From positions 1-45,651 of IMG/VR virus record IMGVR_UViG_3300050033_000555: DNA of 45,651 nucleotides; one strand, 5' to 3'. The position numbers and the translations under genes were made by a program. Below the pieces are notes generated by a model, which was given only the letters and a program-made list of their open reading frames with translations, searched no databases and had not been told where the DNA came from. Below are positions 6,761 to 14,286 of this stretch, piece by piece (the stretch's first letter is position 1; each line of letters starts with the position of its first letter). The stretch comes from a virus.

Positions 6761-7861
6761 ATGCAAGCAACGATCACTTATCTGCTCACCGAGCAGGCAC
6801 AGAGAGCGCAGATGGCGGCCACTGGCCAGCCGGTAGCGCGCAAACAATCCATTAGTGTAGAGGTGCCCACTGAGGACCTCGCGCTCATGCAGGTCACCGA
6901 CGACGGCATGCCGTACCTCAACCTCTGCCCCGCTGCCACGCGGAAGGAAGACGCGCAAGTCATCAACGTGACCGTCCCGCAGTACAAAGCGCTTCTGGCG
7001 GCTGGCTGCGAGGAAGGCCGGCAGTGGTACAAGGGAGCCTCGGGGAGCCATTACGGCTTGGATATCCCCCTGATCCCGGATGCACAAGCCGACATCCTGG
7101 CGCTGGTCAAGAGCGGCATCTCGAAATTGGCCGCGGCGGAACAGGCCAAGGTGGATAAGACCGATGCCGCGATCCGGGAATTCCTGGCGTCGGACAAGCC
7201 GGTCACCTCCGAGTATGATCGCCGCCACGTCGCCTATACCGACATCAGCGACCGGACGGATGATATGGCGACAGCTTATGTCGCCGAAGCGTCGCGCCGC
7301 TTCGCGGAGTTTCTGGCGGCCGAAAAAGAGAAGAGCGCGATCTATGCCCGGAAGTGCGCCGAAGAGAAAGCGCGCAAGGACGCGGCTGACGCTGCTCTGG
7401 AGCAAGCCAAGACCGACGCCATCGCCGCATTCGTCGCCGCCTCCGGTGACGCGCTACTCCAGCAGCAGTACGCCGAGGATCTCCTCTGCCGCAAGACCGT
7501 CATCAGCCGCATGGCCAACGCCGCGCTGGATGCCGCCGGGCTGCCGGCGGAGTGCCCGGATTCCGTGGTCTGCCAGGATAACGATTGCCCGTGCGGTGAC
7601 TCTGGCGTCGATTGCATCCCGCCCGCCGTATACGCGCGATGGAAGCACATGCAGGCCCCTCCGGACCCGGAAGTAAATCTCCCTAACCCACGTCTGATGT
7701 TGCCGGATGGGTCCACCGTCGAATTCCGCAAGGTTCTCAATTGCACGCGGGATGAGGATGGGGTCATGGATCCCGAAGACCAACCCGGCCCGACCGAGTA
7801 CCACGCGCTGGTGACGATCCCCTCAGGGCCGTTCCAGTTTACCCGGCGGATCAAGGTCTGA
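6761..7861 (+). CDS. hypothetical protein, 366 aa
   Basis: ATG after AAAGGAG, 25 bases downstream of the hammerhead cleavage site. Residues about 110-235 are a long charged helix/coiled coil (AAAEQAKVDKTDAAIREFLA ... KARKDAADAALEQAKTDAIA). A cysteine cluster follows at about 268-287 (CPDSVVCQDNDCPCGDSGVD), which could bind metal. The C-terminus is beta-rich (PDGSTVEFRKVLNCTRDEDG). No family recognised. Its position between the ribozyme and an AcrVA2-like gene makes an early host-takeover or anti-defence role possible, without direct proof. Confidence 0.65.
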   Translation: MQATITYLLTEQAQRAQMAATGQPVARKQSISVEVPTEDLALMQVTDDGMPYLNLCPAATRKEDAQVINVTVPQYKALLAAGCEEGRQWYKGASGSHYGLDIPLIPDAQADILALVKSGISKLAAAEQAKVDKTDAAIREFLASDKPVTSEYDRRHVAYTDISDRTDDMATAYVAEASRRFAEFLAAEKEKSAIYARKCAEEKARKDAADAALEQAKTDAIAAFVAASGDALLQQQYAEDLLCRKTVISRMANAALDAAGLPAECPDSVVCQDNDCPCGDSGVDCIPPAVYARWKHMQAPPDPEVNLPNPRLMLPDGSTVEFRKVLNCTRDEDGVMDPEDQPGPTEYHALVTIPSGPFQFTRRIKV

Positions 7862-7863
7862 TT

Positions 7864-8022
7864 ATGCGGCGGTCCTACTTCTTCTGGTACTTCGCATTTC
7901 GGCTTGCGCTCATCGTGGAGGCGCAAGCCGTCCGGCTGCGCGATCTGGCGCAACGGCGCAAGATGGCGTGCGTCCCCCAGGTGCCCGGCTTCTGGAGCGA
8001 TTGGGAAGGCGGTGGATGGTGA
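7864..8022 (+). CDS. small protein, 52 aa, possible membrane anchor
   Basis: MRRSYFFWYFAFRLALIVEA starts 2 bases after the preceding stop and reads to a TGA overlapping the next ATG. The first 20 residues are hydrophobic and aromatic after an RR, like a membrane anchor or signal. Function unknown; translational coupling on both sides supports it. Confidence 0.5.
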   Translation: MRRSYFFWYFAFRLALIVEAQAVRLRDLAQRRKMACVPQVPGFWSDWEGGGW

Positions 8023-9230
8023 AGCGCCACGGCTGCATTGATTGCAAACTGATGGAGCCGATAGCCGGGCAGTGGATCGGAGGCCTCTGCCCGGCCTGCA
8101 CGAAGATGCGCGCGGAGCGGAAAGCGCTCCAGGCGGGGCCGGTCGCACCCGAGGTGCCCAAGCCGCCCAAACGGGACGAAACCGCCGAGCGACTTTGCCG
8201 GATGGTCGCCGATTATTCTAGGGTGTCTCCGAACACCTGGCGCGCACTGGATGCGATGCGGCGGAATCGTATCAGCGATTGGCCGTCCTGGTGCTTTCTT
8301 CCCGTGTCGGTGCTGGGCGCCTACATGCAGGTTCAGCAAAGCGCCACGGGAGCCGTCCCGAGGCTCACCCCACTCAGCCCTTCCCTCGCCGGCCACGTCC
8401 ACGGGCTTGCACTTTTCGGCGCATGGCGGACGACGCAGGGCATCTACCGTTATGACCCGACCATTTTTGAGGCGCTGTGGGAGACGCCAATCGACGGCCA
8501 ACTCCCGGTGGAAGCGTTGCACCAGATTCCGGAGTGGTGCGTATACATTGAGACGCCGGCCCGCAGGCTTTCATCGACGGGCGAGCCTATCGACGGATTT
8601 TTCGCGCATCTGGATTACGTCAACAAGGGCGAGCATCATTTGCGCCTGGGCCTGGATATCGCAGGATCCGCGCTGAAAATCATCCCCCTGACCTTGCGCG
8701 GGTCGCTCCCAGAGGCGCTTGCCGACATGGAGGCGGATTATCGCGCCTATCGGGAAAAGTACTCGCCCATCAACGAGGAGACGGACCGCATCGCCCACGA
8801 GATGCAATATGGCGCGGCCGATCTCGCCCCGCTCATCAGCCTGGTCCTCTACCTCTGCTCGACCAACGCCGAGATGTGCCAGCGGGACACCGGACGCTTG
8901 CGGCCCTCGAAGCCGACGCTGACGAAGACCAAGGACGGCATGCGGATGTTCCCGGCCGAGAAGCCCGCGGCGTGGGATGTCGGCTTCCGCCTGGGCGCCG
9001 CTATCCGCCATGCCCGCGAACAGGAGCAGAGGAAACCAGGCGACGGCACTCATGCCAGTCCGCGGGCCCATATCCGGCGCGCGCACTGGCATTCGTTCTG
9101 GACTGGCCCGAAGGCCAAGGTGGGGATGCTGGCGCCGGATCGCAAACTGGTGCTGAAGTGGTTGCCGCCGATGGCGGTCAATGTGGAGGATGAATTGGAA
9201 ACCGTGCCGACGATCCACCCGGTGCAATAG
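8016..9230 (+). CDS. AcrVA2-like anti-CRISPR family protein
   Basis: 404 aa from ATG 8016 (GGAAGGCGGTGG before it). A zinc knuckle C7-x2-C10 ... C25-x2-C28 opens the protein. The body matches what is remembered of the Moraxella AcrVA2 sequence: LFGAWRTTQGIYRYD at about 133-147, IPEWCVYIETP near 170, then HIRRAHWHSFWTGP near 360 and KLVLKWLPPMAVN near 385. AcrVA2 (322 aa) lowers Cas12a levels by acting on its nascent chain and mRNA. Homologues occur widely, including where Cas12a is absent, so the target here is open. The N-terminal zinc knuckle is an addition. Operon partners: hammerhead-headed gene 6761 and the Dam-type methylase. Confidence 0.8.
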   Translation: MVKRHGCIDCKLMEPIAGQWIGGLCPACTKMRAERKALQAGPVAPEVPKPPKRDETAERLCRMVADYSRVSPNTWRALDAMRRNRISDWPSWCFLPVSVLGAYMQVQQSATGAVPRLTPLSPSLAGHVHGLALFGAWRTTQGIYRYDPTIFEALWETPIDGQLPVEALHQIPEWCVYIETPARRLSSTGEPIDGFFAHLDYVNKGEHHLRLGLDIAGSALKIIPLTLRGSLPEALADMEADYRAYREKYSPINEETDRIAHEMQYGAADLAPLISLVLYLCSTNAEMCQRDTGRLRPSKPTLTKTKDGMRMFPAEKPAAWDVGFRLGAAIRHAREQEQRKPGDGTHASPRAHIRRAHWHSFWTGPKAKVGMLAPDRKLVLKWLPPMAVNVEDELETVPTIHPVQ

Positions 9231-9239
9231 CAGGGCGGC

Positions 9240-10409
9240 GTGAGCGGTGTGCGGGAACCTGCCTACTTGACATCAGCGGCGTTTTCGCCGATTCTGGATC
9301 CCATGGGCTATCCAGGTGGAAAATCCGGACCGGGGGTCTATCACCGGCTGATCAATCTTATGCCGCCGCATCCGGTTTACTGCGAACCGTTCCTCGGCGG
9401 GGGTGCGGTAATGCGGCTAAAGCGGCCGGCGGCGTACAACATCGGCGTGGACCTGGATGCGGAGGTAATCGCGTCGTGGCGATCGCATACGGGCGAAAAC
9501 GCCGTCAAGGACCTGAGCGGCGAAAGCGCCGGGGCTCGAGGAACGGCGGAAAAGCCGGGGGGAGCAGCTTGGCGCGACCTGGTGGGCGCGGCAGGTTTGC
9601 CGCTGTATCCGGGAGCGGTTGGTCCGCCGTCAGTTCCAGGAAGCGGTGCCCATCACCAGGCGGCATATCCGCCGCTGAAGGCCTCCGGCGGTAGGTTCAC
9701 CGCTGGCCGATCAAGGACGGCTGCCGTCGGCGGCGCAATCGCCGCTCCGGTACCGGAGTACTCCGGCGGCAGTCTCGCCGATTGTGGATCCGCCGCTGGT
9801 CGATCGAGCTTTCGGTTCCTCCGCGGCGACGGCCTCACCTTCCTGGCGTCGTACCCGTTCCAGCCTACCGACCTAATCTATTGCGATCCACCCTACTTGA
9901 TGGAAACGCGTTCCGGTGGGCGACTCTACCGCCACGAAATGAGCGACGAGCAGCACGCGGAGTTGTTGGCCACCATTCTGGAATTGCCGTGCCGGGTGAT
10001 GATTTCGGGGTATTGGTCTGAGATGTACACCTTCAGGCTGAAACGGTGGAACTGCATCCACTTCGAGGCGATGACGCGGGGCGGGATGGCAACCGAATGG
10101 CTCTGGTTCAACTTTGCCGAACCCGTGGAGTTGCACGATTACCAATTTTTGGGCGAGAACACGCGCCAGCGCCAGGACCTCAAGCGGCAGATCGCAAGCT
10201 GGGCCGGAAAGCTCGAACGCATGCCGCCACTGAAGAAACGAGCGCTTCTCGCAGCGATCGCGGATGCCGGAGTTTCCAGGTGTGCGACAAACGGTAAGGA
10301 CCGCACCCCGCAACCGGCCAAACGTCAGGCTTTAACTGGCGCTCACTTTCGCGGTTTTTGCGGAGGGGTTTTACGCACACCCCCGAGCGCCTGCCGGATC
10401 GAGGACTGA
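9240..10409 (+). CDS. Dam-type DNA adenine methylase (D12 class)
   Basis: Motif X/I region YPGGKSGPGVYHRLINLMPP then YCEPFLGGGAVMRLKRPAAY (SAM binding), and catalytic motif IV DLIYCDPPYLMETR; C-terminal half includes GYWSEMYTFRLKRWNCIHFE. These define N6-adenine methylases of the Dam/MboIIA type. GTG 9240 gives 389 aa; ATG 9303 (MGYPGG) is the other choice. Residues about 80-195 are a long Gly/Pro/Ala-rich insert whose middle (9517-9678) looks more protein-like in another frame (see findings). Likely protects phage DNA from restriction or alters host regulation. Overlaps the converging recombinase by 67 bp. Confidence 0.85.
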   Translation: MSGVREPAYLTSAAFSPILDPMGYPGGKSGPGVYHRLINLMPPHPVYCEPFLGGGAVMRLKRPAAYNIGVDLDAEVIASWRSHTGENAVKDLSGESAGARGTAEKPGGAAWRDLVGAAGLPLYPGAVGPPSVPGSGAHHQAAYPPLKASGGRFTAGRSRTAAVGGAIAAPVPEYSGGSLADCGSAAGRSSFRFLRGDGLTFLASYPFQPTDLIYCDPPYLMETRSGGRLYRHEMSDEQHAELLATILELPCRVMISGYWSEMYTFRLKRWNCIHFEAMTRGGMATEWLWFNFAEPVELHDYQFLGENTRQRQDLKRQIASWAGKLERMPPLKKRALLAAIADAGVSRCATNGKDRTPQPAKRQALTGAHFRGFCGGVLRTPPSACRIED

Positions 10410-10957
10410 GGTATCCCCAACTCGCGGGCGATAGTGCGCCAGCTCACCGGTGGATTCTGGCTGCGCATATCCCGGGCACGCTGGCGGTCGAAGACTTTTG
10501 CCGGCCGGCCCCCCACACGACCCTTGGACCGCGCGTAGGCCAGCCCCGCTAAGGTGCGCTCGCGAATCATCTCCCGCTCGAACTCCGCCACCGCTCCCAA
10601 GAGGTGCGTCATGAGCCGGCCCACAGGGTTGGACTCGTCGGTATCCAGATTCTGCGTCGCGGCAATCCAACGCACGCCGAGGCCTTTCAACTCCTCGAGG
10701 CTGCTCACCAGGTGGGAGACGGAGCGCGCCCACCGGTCAAGTTTCCAGACCAGGACGCAGTCCACGCTGCGCTTGCGCGCGTCCCGCATGAGCCGGTCCA
10801 ATTCCGGCCGGGATGCTTTGGCACCAGACCAGCCGGTGTCGACGTACTCACCGGCGAGATCCCAACCGCGGGCCTGCACGTAAGTTCGCAGCTCGGCGAG
10901 TTGGAGCGCGCACGTTTGATCGGTGGTGGAGACGCGGGCATAGACGGCGGCGCGCAT
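10343..10957 (-). CDS. serine recombinase (resolvase/invertase family)
   Basis: 204 aa. MRAAVYARVSTTDQ places the nucleophilic serine at residue 10. Further family motifs: VDTGWSGAKASRPELDRLMR, VLVWKLDRWARS (the D-R-x-x-R site), then EFEREMIRERTLAGLAYARS and a C-terminal HTH (SWRTIARELGIPQSSIRQAL). The small size is that of DNA invertases and resolvases, not large serine integrases. Might flip a segment or resolve dimers. A relative with about the same layout is at 25228-25794. Confidence 0.9.
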   Translation of the reverse strand: MRAAVYARVSTTDQTCALQLAELRTYVQARGWDLAGEYVDTGWSGAKASRPELDRLMRDARKRSVDCVLVWKLDRWARSVSHLVSSLEELKGLGVRWIAATQNLDTDESNPVGRLMTHLLGAVAEFEREMIRERTLAGLAYARSKGRVGGRPAKVFDRQRARDMRSQNPPVSWRTIARELGIPQSSIRQALGGVRKTPPQKPRK

Positions 10958-11010
10958 AGCTTTAAACCGCCGCCACACGCTGTGGTTGAGTCCACGGAAT
11001 TCGCCGCCGC

Positions 11011-11193
11011 TCAGTCTTCGGCATAGAGCCAATCCTCGTAGGCTTGGATAGCTTCAGCCATCGTGTATACAGTCTCTGGCTCTCCAGCCTTCCACCATTT
11101 GTCGCAGTCCGAATCCGACTCCCAACCCCGGTTGTAGAGTTGGTCGATATCGACCGATTCATCGCTGCCCCATGCTTCCCAACTCATGATCAC
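11011..11193 (-). CDS. small acidic hypothetical, 60 aa
   Basis: Starts GTG-ATC-ATG; MSWEAWGSDESVDIDQLYNR onward. Very acidic and tryptophan/tyrosine-rich (KWWKAGEPETVYTMAEAIQA), the profile of many small phage inhibitor proteins. No family recognised. Confidence 0.55.
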   Translation of the reverse strand: MIMSWEAWGSDESVDIDQLYNRGWESDSDCDKWWKAGEPETVYTMAEAIQAYEDWLYAED

Positions 11194-11196
11194 CGC

Positions 11197-11592
11197 CTAT
11201 TTGATTACACCTGCCGTAGAGACTTCGGGTTTCTCCGATTTACGCATGACGGCGATGCCGGCCACCACCAAGACCGCTCCAGCCCCGATTCCCGAAGCGC
11301 CGATGGCCGTTTTGTCCTTCTGAAACCACGAGGATCCACAGGAGCCCGCGCCTGCCAGGCTCCCGGTTTGCAGGGATATTTGCTGAGAGCGGTCCACAGC
11401 GGGGCAGGGCCGCGATAAAGCGATAGCGCCCAGAGCCACCAAGCCGACGCCGCCGACAAATAGCAATGTGCCGAGCGCCTTGTGATGGTGCTTCGGTGCC
11501 ACCGGCGCCGGACTGGCTTGGATCTGAGCGGTGGCAATGACAGCCGTGAGTATCAGCCCCATTAAGGCGGCGAGGACGTTTCGTGTTCGCAT
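11197..11592 (-). CDS. membrane/exported hypothetical, 131 aa
   Basis: MRTRNVLAALMGLILTAVIA TAQIQA is a typical signal peptide or first membrane span; a second span is LGTLLFVGGVGLVALGAIAL and a third is IGAGAVLVVAGIAVM. Between them lies a Cys/Ser-rich loop (residues about 62-95). Strong AAGGAGAACA ribosome site. Possibly a lysogenic-conversion or superinfection-exclusion protein; there is no direct evidence. Confidence 0.65.
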   Translation of the reverse strand: MRTRNVLAALMGLILTAVIATAQIQASPAPVAPKHHHKALGTLLFVGGVGLVALGAIALSRPCPAVDRSQQISLQTGSLAGAGSCGSSWFQKDKTAIGASGIGAGAVLVVAGIAVMRKSEKPEVSTAGVIK

Positions 11593-11622
11593 TGTTCTCC
11601 TTCTACTTTTTCCTGAGGTGTG

Positions 11623-11754
11623 TCAGCCCCGCAACACAATGCGGGCTTTTTCTGTTCCGGGATCTTCTTGATTATTCGTTTGGCCCCACGGTCCCGTTTC
11701 GTGGTTGCGCAGCCACATCGTGTAGTGCCAGTAAGTTGTTGATTCTTCGTTCAC
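11623..11754 (-). CDS. small hypothetical, 43 aa
   Basis: GTG start overlapping the stop of the upstream gene (GTGA). MNEESTTYWHYTMWLRNHET and an acidic tail. Too short for family assignment; kept because of the tight overlap and clean frame. Confidence 0.45.
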   Translation of the reverse strand: MNEESTTYWHYTMWLRNHETGPWGQTNNQEDPGTEKARIVLRG

Positions 11755-12371
11755 CGGTTTTTCGCCTTTCCGCCCTTCGAGGCGATTGCACGGTAGTGCT
11801 TGGCTCTCGGGCTTTCCAAGTTCGCCAAGTGCAGCGCCATGGCCTGCCCGATGCTCATTTCCGGCGCGCCAGCGTACTGAAGTGCCGCGCCGCGCCGGGC
11901 CTTCTTCATCTCGCGGATCTTCTGCCTTTGGAGCCGCAGGTTGTCCGCCGAAACTCGCGGTAGCAGCCACGCCCGAAGCCGCGCTTCCGCCCCTTCCAGA
12001 GATTCGGTGTATTGTTCCGGCGAGGCATCATCCGTGGACACGAACCCAGCCTTAACCTTGAGCACCTGCGGAACGTGCGCGTACTCCGACATGGCCAGCC
12101 ATCCCTGCCGGGGTTCGGACTCCATCTTCTTCCTGACGACCTGATCCCCCTGCTGTTGGTACATGCCGGCGATCACTCCCAAAAGTACGTGTGCCTGAGT
12201 TGAGGGGTCCAATTCCTGCATCAGGTTGAAAGCGCGGGCGCCGGGATCGTAGAGGCGGCCAGGGGGATTATCCCGCAGGTCTTTTTTGATGGCGTCGGTC
12301 ACGGTTGCCTTGGCCAATTCCTGCCGGCCTGGCGTTTCGTTTCGTGCTACCGTCGTTTTCAGATCATCCAT
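11751..12371 (-). CDS. hypothetical protein, 206 aa
   Basis: MDDLKTTVARNETPGRQELA after a GAGGAGAC ribosome site. Mostly helical; a basic segment near residues 140-160 (LQRQKIREMKKARRGAALQY) and C-terminal ASKGGKAKNR suggest nucleic-acid contact. No known family. Confidence 0.6.
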   Translation of the reverse strand: MDDLKTTVARNETPGRQELAKATVTDAIKKDLRDNPPGRLYDPGARAFNLMQELDPSTQAHVLLGVIAGMYQQQGDQVVRKKMESEPRQGWLAMSEYAHVPQVLKVKAGFVSTDDASPEQYTESLEGAEARLRAWLLPRVSADNLRLQRQKIREMKKARRGAALQYAGAPEMSIGQAMALHLANLESPRAKHYRAIASKGGKAKNR

Positions 12372-12402
12372 GAGAGTCTCCTCGTGTTTGATTTAGGGCC
12401 GT

Positions 12403-12426
12403 GGGGAAGGAGTCTACCCTTTCCCC
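12403..12426 (-). terminator. hairpin between zinc-ribbon gene and next gene
   Basis: GGGGAAGG (12403-12410) pairs with CCTTTCCCC (12418-12426) apart from one mismatch. It could be an attenuator or mRNA-processing hairpin; there is no strong T-run. Confidence 0.35.
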
Positions 12427-12436
12427 GACCCGGCTT

Positions 12437-12613
12437 TTACCTGCCCGCCTTTGCCTTCGCTTTCGCCGCCTTAGGGCGCCCAACGCCAGGCGATGGGGTG
12501 TCCCACTTCGGCTGCTTGCACTTCGGACAACTGAACGGCCTACGCTTTATCCGCTTGATCCAGCCGTGTCCGCATCGTAGGCAGTCGCAAACCATTTTTG
12601 GGTCTATCGGCAT
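12437..12613 (-). CDS. zinc-ribbon protein, 58 aa
   Basis: MPIDPKMVCDCLRCGHGWIK opens a compact zinc ribbon: C11-x2-C14, then C29-x2-C32 (FSCPKCKQPKW), with a basic link RIKRRP between. The C-terminal tail is Lys/Ala-rich. First gene of the leftward group that ends with the recombinase; divergent from the gene at 12814 across a promoter/operator region. Likely a small DNA/RNA-binding protein. Confidence 0.7.
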   Translation of the reverse strand: MPIDPKMVCDCLRCGHGWIKRIKRRPFSCPKCKQPKWDTPSPGVGRPKAAKAKAKAGR

Positions 12614-12675
12614 GTTCGCAATCGTAACATATTCACTCTACCATAAAATATATTGAGAAAGCCAGTAGATTTCCC

Positions 12676-12707
12676 TTGACACAACATATTGACAATGATA
12701 ATATGTT
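12676..12707 (+). promoter_or_regulatory. sigma70 promoter with embedded operator
   Basis: TTGACA (12676-12681), 17-bp spacer, TAATAT (12699-12704). Inside it lies a perfect inverted repeat AACATATT-N9-AATATGTT (12683-12707). A third AACATATT half-site is at 12626-12633 in the divergent leader. A repressor bound here would block the rightward operon and could also touch the leftward zinc-ribbon gene. Confidence 0.65.
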
Positions 12708-12710
12708 TTT

Positions 12711-12810
12711 AGGGTTGGACGGGTGTACGAGACGCACCTGCCAACCCTACCCCCCGCGGGGGCTTCCTCGCAGGGAAAGAAGAGAGTTGTGACCCGGGAA
12801 CGGAGGTTCC
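12711..12810 (+). other. structured leader with three hairpins
   Basis: AGGGTTGG (12711-12718) pairs perfectly with CCAACCCT (12741-12748) around an inner GGTG/CACC. Next CCCCCC-GC-GGGGG (12750-12762). Finally GGAAC-GGAG-GTTCC (12797-12810) holds part of the ribosome site of gene 12814 in its loop. This may be a translation or attenuation switch for the operon. Confidence 0.5.
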
Positions 12811-12813
12811 TAT

Positions 12814-13182
12814 ATGCAGTACGCCGCCACTACCGAAACCTGCAATACCTGCCAAACCACCTTCCACCACCTGGACCGCGACGAAGACGGCCGCGCGTCC
12901 ATCCCCTCCGTAAAGTGCGCCGATCCGAGTTGCGACACCTGGCTCTGCTTGTCCGTCTGCTTGGAACACTTCGGCTTCCACTGCGATGGATGCGGCCACC
13001 GCTTCTGCCTGGCGCACCTGATCCTGATCCCCGATGGCGCCGACCGTCCGTTGAAGTGCTGCGCAATCTGCGCCGCCGGGATCGAGATGGCGCCGGAACC
13101 GGTCATCCGGCGGTATGTCATGCTGGCCGAGGCCGGCTGCACGCTGGAAGAAGCAGCGGCATTTATGCAAGAGGTGGCGTGA
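12814..13182 (+). CDS. cysteine-rich zinc-finger protein, 122 aa
   Basis: Pairs of cysteines and histidines (CNTCQTTFHHLD, KCADPSCDTW, CLEHFGFHCDGCGHRFCLAH, CCAICAAG) look like two or three interleaved zinc sites of RING/B-box or zinc-ribbon type. First gene of a long operon behind a strong promoter. C-terminus is a helix (EEAAAFMQEVA) ending in the TGATG junction. Could be a host-interaction or regulator protein; no family certain. Confidence 0.65.
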   Translation: MQYAATTETCNTCQTTFHHLDRDEDGRASIPSVKCADPSCDTWLCLSVCLEHFGFHCDGCGHRFCLAHLILIPDGADRPLKCCAICAAGIEMAPEPVIRRYVMLAEAGCTLEEAAAFMQEVA

Positions 13183-13301
13183 TGCTGAATAGAGCGAGCT
13201 CCGCAATTGTAGGGATTCTGCTGGGCATTCTGTTGGCGTTCGTTTTCGCTTGGTTGTGCGGCACGCCCTTGCCGTGGAGCGGATCGGCGGTGCGGCCATG
13301 A
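13182..13301 (+). CDS. single-span membrane peptide, 39 aa
   Basis: MLNRASSAIVGILLGILLAF VFAWLCG is one hydrophobic span with a short cytoplasmic start. ATG overlaps the previous stop (TGATG) and its stop overlaps the next ATG (ATGA). Function unknown. Confidence 0.6.
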   Translation: MLNRASSAIVGILLGILLAFVFAWLCGTPLPWSGSAVRP

Positions 13302-13570
13302 CAAAGAATGATGTATTTGCTCAACGTATGTTGGGTTTCGCTTTAGATCGTGGTTGGAAGCCGAGCCAGGGGGACCTGGCTCCTTTCATGGAAGGGCTTG
13401 TAATCCGCTACGAGCGCGCCCGCGATGCAGGCAATGAGGACACGCGCCGGCTGGATGACCTGCACAATCGGCTTATGCAGGCTCCGGAGGAAGTATCGGA
13501 GTCGCTCGGGCTACCGGATGGCTGGACAGATCTCCGCAAGGCGATCGACGAAACGGACGGGCGCCCATGA
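13298..13570 (+). CDS. hypothetical protein, 90 aa
   Basis: MTKNDVFAQRMLGFALDRGW start (ATGA overlap). Helical throughout, with KPSQGDLAPFMEGLVIRYER and DLHNRLMQAPEEVSESLGLP. No family recognised. Confidence 0.6.
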   Translation: MTKNDVFAQRMLGFALDRGWKPSQGDLAPFMEGLVIRYERARDAGNEDTRRLDDLHNRLMQAPEEVSESLGLPDGWTDLRKAIDETDGRP

Positions 13571-13791
13571 CCCTACTCACCAAACCAGTGACCCGCGAAT
13601 CAACCTGCATGGACCGCGGCAAGCCTCTGATTGTCACCCTGCACCCGAGACACCTCGAGGTGCGGCCGAAGGGCACCCGGCAGCGCTACACCATCAGCTA
13701 CGACGCCTGCCTCTGGCTGGCCGTGAAGCGGGTGATCGAGGAACAGCGCAAGGAGAAGCGGCAAGCACGGAAAGGACGGAGGAGTTTATGA
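13567..13791 (+). CDS. small basic protein, 74 aa
   Basis: Begins MTLLTKPVTRESTCMDRGKP; beta-type middle (PLIVTLHPRHLEVRPKGTRQ) then a very basic helix (IEEQRKEKRQARKGRRS). Possibly nucleic-acid binding. ATGA overlap with both neighbours. Confidence 0.6.
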   Translation: MTLLTKPVTRESTCMDRGKPLIVTLHPRHLEVRPKGTRQRYTISYDACLWLAVKRVIEEQRKEKRQARKGRRSL

Positions 13792-14072
13792 CAATCAGCG
13801 AACGCTGCATCTGCCTGAGCGAACAGCCGCAAGGTATCCGGCCCAGCCCGAATACGCAGACGCGCCTGGAGGCCGATCCGAAGTGCCGCGCCTGTAACGG
13901 CGAAGGTAATCTGCTGATCTCCGTGGACTACGTACGTCCGCCTATCCCCACATGCCAGTTCGATTGGGCGGCGGTGATTGACGGCCACGAAGAATATGGG
14001 CCGTACGGATACGGCCCGACGAAGGCTTCCGCAGTGGCGGATTTGATGATCCGCCTCGAGGAGGCAAGGTGA
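13788..14072 (+). CDS. hypothetical with zinc knuckle, 94 aa
   Basis: MTISERCICLSEQPQGIRPS then CRACNGEGNLL, a half zinc-finger of DnaJ type, together with the early CIC. The C-terminal YGPYGYGPTKASAVADLMIR is helix-forming. ATG follows GGAGGAG. Unknown function. Confidence 0.6.
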   Translation: MTISERCICLSEQPQGIRPSPNTQTRLEADPKCRACNGEGNLLISVDYVRPPIPTCQFDWAAVIDGHEEYGPYGYGPTKASAVADLMIRLEEAR

Positions 14073-14275
14073 ACCGCTTGGGCCGCCGCCTCATCGAGAT
14101 GGAAGACCAGGAGCCGCGATGCACCTGCACGCAGACGGACGTCGATCTGTTCGACGCCCGCGGCTGCGAGTTGCACGACCCTGAGAGTTGGTGGAATGTA
14201 GCCCTTCGCGCGGTGACGCCGGCAGAGCGCTACGAACAGTACGAGCCCGTTGTGGCTCAAGAATGCCCATTTTAA
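14069..14275 (+). CDS. hypothetical protein, 68 aa
   Basis: GTG start overlapping the previous stop (GTGA). Contains RCTCTQTDVDLFDARGCELH, a Cys/His arrangement that may bind zinc. Unknown function. Confidence 0.55.
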   Translation: MNRLGRRLIEMEDQEPRCTCTQTDVDLFDARGCELHDPESWWNVALRAVTPAERYEQYEPVVAQECPF

Positions 14276-14286
14276 AAGAAGGGACG

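Noticed and set aside
6167-7405. 412-aa minus-strand frame
   Set aside because: Crosses the promoter, ribozyme and gene 6761; shadow.
12723-13301. 192-aa plus frame overlapping gene 12814
   Set aside because: R/P-rich shadow starting in the leader; the 12814 frame has the Cys pattern.
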